From Streptomyces sp. CB02056 (GTDB lineage: Bacteria > Actinomycetota > Actinomycetes > Streptomycetales > Streptomycetaceae): a DNA stretch of 64,000 nt. Position numbers and translations under genes: made by a program. Of this stretch, positions 23,860-32,828 are shown in pieces (the stretch's first letter is position 1; the number at the start of each line of letters is the position of its first letter). The stretch is from assembly GCF_001905545.1 (NCBI RefSeq), contig NZ_LIPD01000023.1:71204-135203 (forward strand), written 5' to 3'. The notes below the pieces were generated by a model. It searched no databases. It had not been told where the DNA came from and was given only the letters and a program-made list of their open reading frames with translations.

Positions 23860-24099
23860 TCAGTGGGCGGCGCTCCAGATGAGCAGCAGGATCACGGCGA
23901 GCCCGACGAGGACGGCCTTGGGCGAGATGCTGGTGGTGGACTGCAGACGTCGTATCTCGGCGTGGATGGCGTCGCACTCGGCCTGGATCCCGCTGTGGGC
24001 TTTGCTGCCGGGGGTGAGGCCGGACAGGATCGCGGAGCGGTGGTGGAGCTTCTCGTACAGGGCCGCGATCTGTGCGTCGCGGGAGATGGCCAGGGCCAC
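23860..24099 (-). CDS. Small tail-anchored coiled-coil protein
   Basis: A 79-residue protein from GTG 24099. Residues 5-55 are helical/coiled-coil (DAQIAALYEKLHHRSAIL, IQAECDAIHAEIRRLQ), and residues 61-76 form one C-terminal membrane helix (AVLVGLAVILLLIW). Tail-anchored small proteins are typical of plasmid transfer regions; function unknown. Confidence 0.7.
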   Translation of the reverse strand: MALAISRDAQIAALYEKLHHRSAILSGLTPGSKAHSGIQAECDAIHAEIRRLQSTTSISPKAVLVGLAVILLLIWSAAH

Positions 24100-24141
24100 G
24101 GCGGGTGCCTCTCGGTCGGCGGTGCGGGATGGGGAAGGGAG

Positions 24142-24174
24142 GGGTGGGCCGGTGCTCGGTGCACCGGCCCACCC
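24142..24174 (-). terminator. Perfect hairpin terminator
   Basis: GGGTGGGCCGGTGC and GCACCGGCCCACCC, a 14-bp perfect stem with loop TCGGT, 8 bases after the stop at 24182. Confidence 0.8.
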
Positions 24175-24181
24175 GGGAGGT

Positions 24182-24913
24182 TCAGTGCTGGTCGAAGGGC
24201 GAGCCCGGTGCCGGGACGGTCGGCCGGGCGGGCCGGGCCGTCTTGGGCTCGGGGGCCTGGATGGTGATCTGCGGCTGGACGTCGGTGCGGTTGATCACCA
24301 TCGGGCGCAGCGAGAAGGTCAGGCCGCGCAGGGCGAACAGCGAGATGCCGGTGATGGCGGCGGCGGTCAGGCCGACGGCGACCGGGCGCCCGGTCTCGGG
24401 GGCGGCGGACCAGACCATGGCGAGGGTGGCGGTGGACCAGGCCGTCCAGCTGGCGCGCGCGATGGCACCGCGGGTGATGAAGGCGAGCAGCGCGGCGATC
24501 AGGCCGACGGTCTTCCAGACGTCGTAGGCGGTGGCCGGGGTGATCGGGTCGGCGGTGTGGGTGCCGAGGTAGGCGTGGATGGGGCCGGTGATCGCGGCGC
24601 GCAGGCCGTCGCCGCCGGCGGGCAGGTTCTGCGGCAGGTGCACGGCGTCGATCACGGCGCCGGCCGCGTTGAACAGGATGCCGCCGACGGTGCCCAGGAC
24701 CAGGACCGCGAGGGTGATCGCGACCAGGTACGCGAGGGTGCGCACCCACGGTTCGGCGCCGGGGAAGTCGTCCAGGGCGCCGGCCAGTTCGCGGCGGCGC
24801 TGGTCGTACCAGCCGCCGGGGGCGGTCAGGGCGCGGGTCCGGCGCCGGGCCGACTCGCGGACGCTGACGCTCGGCTGCTCCTGGGCGGCGGTGGGCTCGG
24901 TGGGCTGGTTCAC
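24182..24913 (-). CDS. Multi-span membrane protein of the transfer region
   Basis: A 243-residue protein from GTG 24913 (AGGAG upstream). After a polar ~60-residue N-terminus come about five hydrophobic segments (VRTLAYLVAITLAVLVLGTVGGILF; VGLIAALLAFITRGAIA; AWSTATLAMVW; AVGLTAAAITGISLFAL). The C-terminal ~45 residues are polar and Pro-rich. Not assigned; position upstream of TraB suggests a transfer or plasmid-spread role. Confidence 0.75.
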   Translation of the reverse strand: MNQPTEPTAAQEQPSVSVRESARRRTRALTAPGGWYDQRRRELAGALDDFPGAEPWVRTLAYLVAITLAVLVLGTVGGILFNAAGAVIDAVHLPQNLPAGGDGLRAAITGPIHAYLGTHTADPITPATAYDVWKTVGLIAALLAFITRGAIARASWTAWSTATLAMVWSAAPETGRPVAVGLTAAAITGISLFALRGLTFSLRPMVINRTDVQPQITIQAPEPKTARPARPTVPAPGSPFDQH

Positions 24914-25077
24914 GGGGGTGCTGCTCCTGTTCGGGGTGGTGTGCTGGGCTCGGCGCGGGGACGGGCGGCGTGGTGCGGGGTCAGATGAAGGCGGGCTGAT
25001 CGCGCTGCCCGGGGCGGGGTCGGGTGAGCCGGAGAGGCGGGGCGGGTGTGTCCGGCTGCTGTCGGGTCTTCTGGTGG

Positions 25078-26136
25078 TCAGGCCTCCTGGGCGGTGGGGT
25101 GGGTGGCGGTGTGGTCGGGGGCGGGGGTGTCGCGCCGGGCGTCGTGGGCCTGCTCCGCGCGTGCGGCGCGGGCGGTGATGTAGGAGTCGATCCATGCCTG
25201 CGGCTGGTGGCCGAGGGTCTCCGCGTCGTCGAAGGCGCGCTCGGCGAAGTCCCCGTCCTCGAGCTCGCTCGCGATGTCGGCGAGGGCGAGCTCGGTGGTG
25301 CGGGGGTCGATCACCCGCAGGACCTGGAGCAGCCGGTACGCGGTCCAGGCGTGCGATCCGGCGCGGGCGTGGGCGGCGGTCGCCGCGTGGTCCTCTCCGC
25401 CGACGACGTCGTACAGCTCTTGGGTCGACATGAGGACGTGCTTGAGGAGGTCCTCGGTCATGGCCGGTGCCGCGTCGCCGTCGGCCGGCATCGGCAAGTC
25501 CACGTCGTCGGCGGTGCTGTGTCCGGTCGGCGCGGCCCAGTCGGCGGCGAGCTCGGCCCGGCTCGGCGTGTTCTGGAGGACCCGGCGCACTGGCATCTGC
25601 AGGCCGATGAAGCCGGCCCCCGTCAGGACGAGCGGCGCTTCGGGCGCCGCCTGGGTGATCTGCAGGTGGCGGCCGGCCTGCGCCCACCGGGCCAGGTACT
25701 GCGTGTCCAGGGTGGTGAGGTCGACCGGCTCGGCCGGGCGGCCGAGGTGGGTGGCGAGCAGACCCCGCCAGGGGACGTGGGCGCCGTCCAGGGTCGGCAC
25801 GGTGATGCGGCCGGCGGTGCTGCTCGCGGTCAGCAGACCGGGCTCGACGGCCAGGTCGACGGTGTCGTGGTGGCCGGGGTGGGAAGCGGCCCAGGCCTGC
25901 AGGTAGGCGGCGTGCACGGCGCCGACGGTGGCGGTCCATTCGTCCTCGCACGCGTGCGGGCGCTGGCGGGCGACGGCGAGGGTGTAGCGGTCGGTGGCGA
26001 CGGCGTGGAGGTGGGTGCCGTCGTTCGCGAGGCGGACGCTGGCCAGGATCGGGGTGCTGCTGGTCGGGTCGGCCATGTGCGGCATGACCTGGGTGAGGGC
26101 CTCGGCGAGTCGGTGGGCGGCGACGGTGGTGGTCAT
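25078..26136 (-). CDS. DNA polymerase III beta-subunit (sliding-clamp)-like protein
   Basis: A 352-residue protein. Residues 1-130 follow the first DnaN domain: a helix, then ILASVRLANDGTHLHAVATDRYTLAVARQ, including the ATDRYTLA hallmark. Repeating strand/helix domains continue to ~250 (GRITVPTLDGAHVPW, LVLTGAGFIGLQMPVR), shorter than the 370-380 of true clamps. The C-terminal ~100 residues are helical and distinct. Probably a plasmid clamp homologue that modulates host replication rather than a replacement, but that is inferred. Confidence 0.8.
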   Translation of the reverse strand: MTTTVAAHRLAEALTQVMPHMADPTSSTPILASVRLANDGTHLHAVATDRYTLAVARQRPHACEDEWTATVGAVHAAYLQAWAASHPGHHDTVDLAVEPGLLTASSTAGRITVPTLDGAHVPWRGLLATHLGRPAEPVDLTTLDTQYLARWAQAGRHLQITQAAPEAPLVLTGAGFIGLQMPVRRVLQNTPSRAELAADWAAPTGHSTADDVDLPMPADGDAAPAMTEDLLKHVLMSTQELYDVVGGEDHAATAAHARAGSHAWTAYRLLQVLRVIDPRTTELALADIASELEDGDFAERAFDDAETLGHQPQAWIDSYITARAARAEQAHDARRDTPAPDHTATHPTAQEA

Positions 26137-26284
26137 CAAGGGTCCTTCCGGTTGGGTTTCAGGTGGTGGGCGGTCGTTGAACTCGGGTGGCGCGGCCGAG
26201 CGCACGGAGCTCGCGGATTGGGCGCGCCGCTTCCGGAGCTCGCGGGGGTGGGCCGGCTGCCTGGTCCCGGCCCCGGACGCGCCG

Positions 26285-26319
26285 CCGCCCGCCCGACCGG
26301 GGTTCGGCGGGGCGGGCGG
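26285..26319 (-). terminator. Hairpin terminator
   Basis: CCGCCCGCCC pairs with GGGCGGGCGG, in the ~220 bases between the gene stopping at 26355 and the clamp-like gene start at 26136. Confidence 0.65.
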
Positions 26320-26354
26320 ACGGTGTACGGCCGGTGGCGAGGCTGGTGGGCCGG

Positions 26355-26699
26355 TCAGGTGCGCTGGAAGCGCTGGGTGTCGGGGTTCCAGCGGGCGTTG
26401 GTGTTGAGACGGTTGAGGTCCTCGACAGCGTCGGGGGCGTCGGCGGGGCAGGGCACCAGGCCCAGGCCGGGGACGTCGCGCACGTACCAGTCCCACTCGC
26501 GGCACTCGGCCGTGCCGGGCCACTGGCCGGTCCAGGTGCTCCGGCAGCGTTCGTCGTCCTCGTCGTGGCCGCACATCAGGCGCTGGCGGCCGGTCTGGGC
26601 GCACAGTGCGATGTCGCAGTCGTCCTGGTGGACGTCGCCGGGGGCGGCCTGGCAGTCCGGGCAGGGGTCCGTTGCCGTGTCGGGCGTGCTGGTGGTCAC
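26355..26699 (-). CDS. Zinc-binding small protein, Streptomyces plasmid type
   Basis: A 114-residue protein from GTG 26699 (AGGAG upstream). Zinc ligands: PCPDCQAAPGDVHQDDCDIALC, then LMCGHDEDDERC. A typical WTGQWPGTAECREWDWYVRDVPGLG segment and EDLNRLNTNARWNP follow. This exact layout is widespread in Streptomyces plasmids and integrative elements. Role unknown. Confidence 0.85.
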   Translation of the reverse strand: MTTSTPDTATDPCPDCQAAPGDVHQDDCDIALCAQTGRQRLMCGHDEDDERCRSTWTGQWPGTAECREWDWYVRDVPGLGLVPCPADAPDAVEDLNRLNTNARWNPDTQRFQRT

Positions 26700-26727
26700 T
26701 GGTTGCTCCTTCGGGTTGGTGGTTGGT

Positions 26728-27351
26728 TCAGCCGTTGTTGTTGGTGATGCCGCCGCGGCCCCGGGCCAGGACGGTGCCGGTCGCGTTGGCGCCGGCGGCG
26801 GTGCGGGAGCGGACGGCGTGGGGCAGGACGGTGGCGGTGCCGTCGGCGATGCGCTCGCGCAGCAGGTCGGCGGTGTACCGGTCGGGGGTGCCATGGACGG
26901 TGAGGTCACCGGCGAGGAGCCGGTCACGCAGGCCGAGCGGCCACACGTCCAGGCGCAGGTTCCTGGTGGCGACGGCGGTCTCGATGGCGAGGTCGCGGCC
27001 GGTGACGACCAGCTCCTGGAGCTGCTCGGCCACCCGGCGCCGGCGCAGGAGCTGGTCGGCCGCGTCGATGAGGAGCAGGACGCGCGGCTGGTCCTCGGTC
27101 GGGGTGTGGGCCGTGCTGCCTGCGGCGACGCAGGCGGCGGTGCGCCGGCGGGCGAGGTCGAGGACCTGGTCGAGCATCTGCTCGGCGCCGTCGAAGTCGG
27201 CGTGCCGGTCGACGGCGGTCAGGCTGTCGCGCCGGGGCTCGATGGCCCAGGCGGTCGCGGTGGGGTCGGCGGCGGCCCGGTCGGCGAGCCGCTGGAGGGT
27301 GTGGGTCTTGCCGGAGCCGGCGGTGCCGACGAGCAGGTGGGTGTGCGCCAT
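26728..27351 (-). CDS. P-loop ATPase, TraB/FtsK-like short form
   Basis: A 207-residue ATPase: Walker A LVGTAGSGKTHTL at ~6-15, Walker B RVLLLIDAADQLL near 91-103 (Asp-Ala rather than Asp-Glu). The rest, including a sensor-like VVTGRDLAIETAVATRNLR segment, is like the post-Walker B half of FtsK/VirD4-type motors, but short. It lies downstream of traB, so may be a helper ATPase or a degenerate duplicate. Confidence 0.75.
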   Translation of the reverse strand: MAHTHLLVGTAGSGKTHTLQRLADRAAADPTATAWAIEPRRDSLTAVDRHADFDGAEQMLDQVLDLARRRTAACVAAGSTAHTPTEDQPRVLLLIDAADQLLRRRRVAEQLQELVVTGRDLAIETAVATRNLRLDVWPLGLRDRLLAGDLTVHGTPDRYTADLLRERIADGTATVLPHAVRSRTAAGANATGTVLARGRGGITNNNG

Positions 27352-27433
27352 GGCGGGGTTCCGTTCGTGTGGGCATGGGTGAGGGGCCCTCGGCCGGACG
27401 GCCTGGGCTTGGATGCGTGGTGCGGGTGTGGAT

Positions 27434-27464
27434 CCGCCCGCCCGGGTCGGGGCCGGGCGGGCGG
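27434..27464 (-). terminator. Hairpin terminator after traB
   Basis: CCGCCCGCCCGG and CCGGGCGGGCGG, a perfect 12-bp stem, 55 bases after the traB stop. Confidence 0.7.
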
Positions 27465-27518
27465 GCGGGCGAGCGGAGGGCTGGACGTCGGGCTGCACCT
27501 CGGCGGTGTCGCCAGCGG

Positions 27519-29825
27519 TCAGAGGCTGTCGGAGGGCTCCGGCAGGCTGTCCTGGTCGGTGTTCTTGAGCAGCGGCAGGCCGTACTCGCCGGCCCGGTCC
27601 GGGTTGCGGACGACCTTTCTGGCCTTGACGAGGTCGGTGAGCTTGTTGGCGACGGTCTTGGCGGACACCCCGGTCATCGAGGTGATGTCGTCGATGTGGA
27701 CGTACCCGATGTCCAGCCCGATCGGGTCGGCGCGGTCGCCGAGGACGCGGAGGATCTTCTCCTCGGCGGTGGGCTCGCGGGCGGGTGCGGTGCGGGTGGT
27801 CTCGGCGGGCGTCCAGTCGTCGAGGTCGGGGCCGAGGGCACCGTCCGTGCCCGCGCCGACGGGGGTGGCGGCGATCAGGTCCCGGTCGGCCCAGTCGGGG
27901 AAGTCGAGCGGGACGGCGACGGCCTCCGGGTCCCACAGGCCGGCGGCGGACTCCTGGATCCAGGCGCGCATCATCTCCGCGCGCTCGTCCGGGCCGACGA
28001 CGTACCCGAGACCGAAGGTCCTACGGGGGTCGTCCTCGGGGAGGTCCGGGTCGTAGATGAGGCTCTCGTTGGCCTTCTTCCAGAACGCGGGGATCTTGGA
28101 CGGGTCGATCCCGTCGAAGGAGTCCGGGAGGTCGACGCGGTGGGTCTGGGAACTGTCGGAGCGCAGGAGGATCAGCGCGCCGCCGTAGAAGACGTTGTCA
28201 CGTACGGCGGTGTCGCCGCCCATCTTGTCGAGGTTGAGGATCTGGCCGCACAGCACCAGGCAGATGCCGAGCGAGCGGCCCTGCTCGGCGATCGCCGCGA
28301 TGATCATCGCGGCCTCGGCCCGGTAGGGGGACTTCTCCCCGAGGAGCTGCGCGAACTCGTCGAGGATCAGGGCGACGAACGGCCGCTCGGCACTGGCCGT
28401 GAAGTTCTTCGCGCGCAGGCTCTGGCTCTCGGCGATCCGGTGCTGCAGGAGCGCGTAGGCCAGGCGCAGGGAGCCCATCGCTCCCTCCCGGCCGCAGCCG
28501 GCGTAGGCGGCCATGTCCTCGATGTCCGGGTTGGAGCTGCCCTTGGGGTCGGCGTAGATGATCGCCACGCCGTTGACGTGGTAGCTCAGGGCGATCAGCT
28601 GCAGGACGCCGCCCTTGCCGGAGCCCGTGACGCCGGCGACCAGGACGTGACGCGCGCCGCCCTTCTCGTCGAAGAGCTGGATACGGGCCGGCTTGCCGGA
28701 CACGCCCGTTCCCAGCGTGACGAACCCGTTGTCGTTGGCCACCAGGGCCTTGGCACCGGGCAGGGGCCTGCCGTCCTCCAGCGGCGAGCGCTCCATGACG
28801 CGCAGGATCGCGCGGCGCGGGTCGTCGGTCGCCTCCACGCTGACCAGCAGGGTGGTCTTGTGCAGCGCCCCGGCGAGGCGGGTGGGGTCGGGCATGCTGA
28901 GGGCGTCGGTGTCCTCATCCGCACAGATCCACGCGGCGACACCGCCGGTGGCGGGGTCCGTGATGAGGCCTTCGAGGTGGGTGCCGGGCATGCAGCCTCC
29001 GCTGCGGGCGACCCTCTTGAGCCACGTCCGCTCCAGGTCTCCGTGCTGGAACTCCTCCGGGGTGGGGGCGGTGAGGCGCACGACGATGCGCTTGGAACTG
29101 GCGTGCGGGCCGTCGGCGACGGTGATCCACTCGGCGGGGATGCGGAACGTGCCGGAGACGGTCTCGGGAGTGACCGTGACCGGACGGCCGGGCGCGGCCT
29201 GGATCAGGCCGTCCCAGTCCGCGTCGCTCACCCCGTGGAGGGTCAGGTGTTGGCCGGTGTGGGCTCCGTACTCACCCGAGATGTGGGCGTCCCACAGGCC
29301 GAGGATCTTCTCCACCCGGGCGTCACGGGCGGGCCCGGGGTCCGCAGCGGGCGGGGCGGGCCGCGCCTTGCGGCGCCGGCTGCTGCCGAGGACCGGGCGC
29401 AGGGCCCAGCCGACGAATCCGACGGTGCTCCACCAGGCGACGGAGACGAAGCCGGGCAGGGAGGGCATGGTCATCCAGCCGGCCACGAGTGCGTCGATGC
29501 CGACGGTGCCGTTGAGGGTGGCGGTGGCCGCCGCGGTGGCGGTGGCCACCGCGGAGGCGGCGAACGGGATCCGGTGGGCGCGCAGGATGTCCCCGCCCGG
29601 CAGGGCGTCCAGGACGCCGTCGGACAGCAGGCCCGCCGCGGTGGCGCCCGCCACCAGGACGGGCGCGGCCAGGAACGTGCTCACCGTGGTGGCCGCCTGC
29701 GGGTCGAGGAACGGCATCCCCGCCGCGACGAGGAGCGGAGCCGCGACCTGGGCGGCGGCGAAGCGCTTCTCGACGGCCGGGTTGCGGGCCGCCGGCTGGG
29801 CTTGTGCGGTGTTGTCGGTGGTCAT
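27519..29825 (-). CDS. traB: TraB/FtsK-type conjugal DNA translocase
   Basis: A 768-residue membrane ATPase. N-terminal hydrophobic segments span ~25-145. The motor has Walker A VAGVTGSGKGG at ~398-406, Walker B FVALILDEFAQ at ~484-493 and the GQILNLDKMGGDTAVRDNVFYG sensor stretch. The C-terminal ~70 residues form a winged helix (HIDDITSMTGVSAKTVANKLTDLVKARKVV), matching the domain with which Streptomyces TraB reads 8-bp repeats. Streptomyces conjugation uses this single motor on double-stranded DNA, so the gene makes transfer likely. Confidence 0.92.
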   Translation of the reverse strand: MTTDNTAQAQPAARNPAVEKRFAAAQVAAPLLVAAGMPFLDPQAATTVSTFLAAPVLVAGATAAGLLSDGVLDALPGGDILRAHRIPFAASAVATATAAATATLNGTVGIDALVAGWMTMPSLPGFVSVAWWSTVGFVGWALRPVLGSSRRRKARPAPPAADPGPARDARVEKILGLWDAHISGEYGAHTGQHLTLHGVSDADWDGLIQAAPGRPVTVTPETVSGTFRIPAEWITVADGPHASSKRIVVRLTAPTPEEFQHGDLERTWLKRVARSGGCMPGTHLEGLITDPATGGVAAWICADEDTDALSMPDPTRLAGALHKTTLLVSVEATDDPRRAILRVMERSPLEDGRPLPGAKALVANDNGFVTLGTGVSGKPARIQLFDEKGGARHVLVAGVTGSGKGGVLQLIALSYHVNGVAIIYADPKGSSNPDIEDMAAYAGCGREGAMGSLRLAYALLQHRIAESQSLRAKNFTASAERPFVALILDEFAQLLGEKSPYRAEAAMIIAAIAEQGRSLGICLVLCGQILNLDKMGGDTAVRDNVFYGGALILLRSDSSQTHRVDLPDSFDGIDPSKIPAFWKKANESLIYDPDLPEDDPRRTFGLGYVVGPDERAEMMRAWIQESAAGLWDPEAVAVPLDFPDWADRDLIAATPVGAGTDGALGPDLDDWTPAETTRTAPAREPTAEEKILRVLGDRADPIGLDIGYVHIDDITSMTGVSAKTVANKLTDLVKARKVVRNPDRAGEYGLPLLKNTDQDSLPEPSDSL

Positions 29826-29833
29826 GGCTGCTC

Positions 29834-30211
29834 CTATTCCTGCTTGTACCAGCCGCGGTCGGCCATCTCGACCGGGGACCTGTCGGCCGCTTCCTTGATG
29901 CCGCCGTGCGATTCCTGCGCCTGCCGGTCCGCGGCGAAGGCGTTCTTGCTGGTCTCCAGCGCGGCCGCGGCGTACCAGGCCGCGTACTTCCACAGCTGGC
30001 GCATGAGCCCGCCGACGTCCTCGGTCTCGGCCACGGTGAAGGGGTCGACCTTGAGGCTGGCGATCTGCTCGGCGATCCGCTTGACGTCGTCGCTCTCCTC
30101 CTGAAGCCGGGCGGTCAGCTTCGCCTGGCGGTCGGCCAGCGCCCGCGCCTTCTTCGCGGCGCTCCTGACGGACAGCCTCAGGCTGATGTAGGTCAGCGAT
30201 ACCTTGGCCAT
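29834..30211 (-). CDS. Coiled-coil protein coupled to traB
   Basis: A 125-residue, mostly helical protein (KKARALADRQAKLTARLQEESDDVKRIAEQIASL) with a middle hydrophobic helix (LMRQLWKYAAWYAAAALETS). It starts 3 bases after the previous stop and ends 8 bases before traB, so all three are likely co-translated. Role in transfer inferred from position. Confidence 0.8.
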   Translation of the reverse strand: MAKVSLTYISLRLSVRSAAKKARALADRQAKLTARLQEESDDVKRIAEQIASLKVDPFTVAETEDVGGLMRQLWKYAAWYAAAALETSKNAFAADRQAQESHGGIKEAADRSPVEMADRGWYKQE

Positions 30212-30214
30212 CGG

Positions 30215-32710
30215 TCAGCTCCCGTTCTCGTCGCGGTAGAACTCCCTCTCGGCGGGCTCGGTGAGGTCGCTGTCCACGACCGCGCGGAAGATGATCCCGT
30301 GGCGGACGTCGGAGTTGGTGATCAGTGCCTGGATCGCCTCGGTCCCCCTCGTGAGCGACTGGTGCATGTCGACGGCTTTGGCGCTGGTGGTCTTCGCGCT
30401 CTCGTGCAGCTTGTCGAGCACCGCCACCAGTCGGGCGCCGGCGCGGATCTCCTTCGCCGCCTCGCGCAGGCACAGCACGTCGTTGGCGAGCCTCTCCGCC
30501 TCGGCCTTGATCTTCTTGCTGTTGTCGTCGTAGCCGGCGAGCAGCGCTCGCTTGCCGGCCATGGCCCGCATGAAGCTCTTGAGGTTCCGGATCTCCAGCC
30601 GGGACTTGACCCTCACCCCGTCGCCGTCGACCTGGTACTCGACGCCCGTCGCGCTGACATCGCGAACCGCGGCGGGCTCGACCGGGCGGCGCTGCTGCTC
30701 CGGCTCCAGGTGCATACGGCCCAGGGTCGTTCCGAGGGACGGCCCCTCGCTCGTTGCTGCCGTCGGGGCGCCCGGCATTGCTGCTCCTTCGCGGGTCTGG
30801 GCGGTGTTGCCGTCGTTGGTCGCTCTGGCCGGTGTGACGCGCAGGGCGGCCGGGGGTGAGGGCGGGGTCGCGGGTTTGGGCGGCGCGGCCGGCCCGGGGG
30901 TCGTCGGGGCGGCGGGTTTCAGCAGGGAGCTCGCCTTCGCGCCCGCGCCCTGCGGGGGCGAGGGCGGGTAGGCGGGCTTGGGCGGCACAGCCTGCTGCCG
31001 GGGGCCTCCCTTCGTCTCGGCGGGCGTGCGGGCCGGCCCGTTCGTGGCGGGCCGCTGTTCGCCGTTCGGGTCCTTGCCGGTGTCCTGGCTGCCCGGCTTG
31101 GCGCCGGGCCACTTGGTGCCGTGTCCTTTGTCGCCGATGCCCGGGCCCGCCTGTGCCTGCGCCTGTGCTGGTTCGGGCAGGGTGTTGGCCTGCCCGCCGG
31201 GTTCGTCCGCCAGGCCGAGAGCCATGAACAGCAGCTGCGCGACCGCCTCGACCTTGGCGCGGTCGACCGGGGGGTCCTCACCTCCGGGTGTGGGTCGCAC
31301 GTGCCCGGCGCGGGGCGTATCGGTGCCGGGCGCCGCCGTGGTGGACGGCGGCGTCCGGGGGTCCTTGCCCGGCGTCTCGCGGCCGGCCGTCCCCGGCCGG
31401 CCGCTCGGGGGCTTGTCGGGGTCGCGCCGGTTCGGCGCGGGGGCCGGCCACTTGGTGTTGTGGCCTTTGTCGTCGGTGGCCGGGTCGGCTTTCGCCTGCG
31501 CAGGCCCGGGCGCGGAGCCGGCCTGCTCGCCGGGCCCGTCCGCCTGGCCGAGGACCTGGGCCATGAACTCCTTGGCCTGGGTACGGCGGTCGGCAGAGGC
31601 TCGTTCCGGCGCCGCGGGATCCGGGCTGGCGGTGCCCGGCGTTTCGGGGGCGGACGGCGCCGTTTCGGGGTCGCGCTCCGACGCTTCGGAGGCGGGCCCG
31701 CGCTTCTTCTCGGGCGTTTCGGAGGCGGCGCGGGCCTTTCCGCGTCCGGCGGCGGGACTTTCGGGCCCGGGCCCGGCGGTGGTCGATCCGCCGTCGTTCT
31801 TCGCCGACTTCGTGCCTGCGGACTTGCGGTCGGCGGTGGTGGTGTCGGAGCTGCTGGTGCGGTCGTCGCGGGTCGTCTTCGATCCGCCGTCGTTCTTCGC
31901 CGACTTCGTGCCTGCGGACTTGCGGTCGGCGGTGGTGGTGTCGGAGCTGCTGGTGCGGTCGTCGCGGGTCGTCTTCGATCCGCCGTCGTTCTTCGCCGAC
32001 TTCGTGTCCGCGGACTTGCGGTCGGCGGAGTCGTTGTGCCGGCGGTCGCGGTTGGCGTGGTTCTTCGTGTCGTTGGTGTGGTTCCGCTTGGAGTCGTTGT
32101 GGTCCTGCCCCTGGTGCTGGTGGGTCTTGTTGCTCAGGTCGGCGGTCTTGGCGTCGCGCTGGGCCTTGCTGTGGCTGGACTTGTCGTCCTTGGCGATCCG
32201 GTCGGCCTTGTTGCTGTTGGTCGTGTTGCTGGAGTTCCCGGAGACGCGGTTCTCGCTGATGGTGTGCTGCTTGCGGATGTTGGTCGCCGTGCCGGTGCGT
32301 CCCAGCCTGGCGGCCACCGCCCGGATCAGGGCCGCCACGGGGCCTTCACCGGAGGGGTCCTTCTTCCCGTCGCCGTCGGCCTTGCCGTCAGCCTTGCCGC
32401 TGGCGTCTTCGGAGCCCTTGGCGCCGCCGTCGCCCTGGGCCCGGTCGGCGGTGGTACCGAGGACGGGGCGGGCGGGCTGGACGGGCGTCAGAAGCTGCGC
32501 GAGGCCGCCGTGGCGGCCGTTCTCGGTGCGCTCGGACGACCCGTCGGTGTGCGCGGCAACGTTCGGGACGGCGTCCGCAGTGGGCTGCGCGGAGGGTTCC
32601 ACGACCGGCTGGGAAGCGGGTGCGGGGGGCAGCGGGGGCACCGCCGGCGGGGTCGACGGCGGGGGCGGAATGTCGGTCGCGGGGGTCGCGGTCACCACAC
32701 TTTTCCTCAC
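30215..32710 (-). CDS. Large low-complexity protein with C-terminal helical domain
   Basis: An 831-residue protein from GTG 32710, behind GGAGGGAGG. The first ~700 residues are disordered: Pro/Ala stretches, an Asn/His/Lys/Asp region, a 32-residue tandem repeat (KNDGGSKTTRDDRTSSSDTT unit, 2.5 copies) and two related GDKGHGTKWP-type segments. The last ~145 residues form a folded helical domain (NLKSFMRAMAGKRALLAGYDDNSKKIKAEAERL...). No membrane helix. It precedes the coiled-coil gene and traB, so probably a transfer partner. Confidence 0.75.
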   Translation of the reverse strand: MRKSVVTATPATDIPPPPSTPPAVPPLPPAPASQPVVEPSAQPTADAVPNVAAHTDGSSERTENGRHGGLAQLLTPVQPARPVLGTTADRAQGDGGAKGSEDASGKADGKADGDGKKDPSGEGPVAALIRAVAARLGRTGTATNIRKQHTISENRVSGNSSNTTNSNKADRIAKDDKSSHSKAQRDAKTADLSNKTHQHQGQDHNDSKRNHTNDTKNHANRDRRHNDSADRKSADTKSAKNDGGSKTTRDDRTSSSDTTTADRKSAGTKSAKNDGGSKTTRDDRTSSSDTTTADRKSAGTKSAKNDGGSTTAGPGPESPAAGRGKARAASETPEKKRGPASEASERDPETAPSAPETPGTASPDPAAPERASADRRTQAKEFMAQVLGQADGPGEQAGSAPGPAQAKADPATDDKGHNTKWPAPAPNRRDPDKPPSGRPGTAGRETPGKDPRTPPSTTAAPGTDTPRAGHVRPTPGGEDPPVDRAKVEAVAQLLFMALGLADEPGGQANTLPEPAQAQAQAGPGIGDKGHGTKWPGAKPGSQDTGKDPNGEQRPATNGPARTPAETKGGPRQQAVPPKPAYPPSPPQGAGAKASSLLKPAAPTTPGPAAPPKPATPPSPPAALRVTPARATNDGNTAQTREGAAMPGAPTAATSEGPSLGTTLGRMHLEPEQQRRPVEPAAVRDVSATGVEYQVDGDGVRVKSRLEIRNLKSFMRAMAGKRALLAGYDDNSKKIKAEAERLANDVLCLREAAKEIRAGARLVAVLDKLHESAKTTSAKAVDMHQSLTRGTEAIQALITNSDVRHGIIFRAVVDSDLTEPAEREFYRDENGS
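31785..32028 (-). repeat. 96-bp tandem repeat inside the low-complexity gene
   Basis: Units begin at 31785, 31881 and 31977 (each GATCCGCCGTCGTTCTTC...); the third is partial and differs at a few bases. The 32-codon period keeps the frame. Confidence 0.9.
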
Positions 32711-32715
32711 TATCA

Positions 32716-32822
32716 GTGACCTCCCTCCCTCCTCCCTCCCGACCGGAAAATGTCCTCCCATGGCTTCTTACATGCCGGGAGGACGGATTCTCGGAGGAAG
32801 GAGGAGGGAGGGAGGAGGTCAC
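32716..32822 (-). repeat. Purine/pyrimidine-tract inverted repeat
   Basis: GTGACCTCCCTCCCTCCTCC near 32716 pairs with GGAGGAGGGAGGGAGGAGG...TCAC ending near 32822, with a nested TCCTCCCATG/CGGGAGGA inside. It is the whole gap between two genes and contains the ribosome site of the downstream one. Confidence 0.7.
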
Positions 32823-32828
32823 GATCCG

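Noticed and set aside
27369..30104. 911-codon rightward frame opposite traB
   Set aside because: Gly/Val/Asp-rich antisense shadow of traB; contains no domain.
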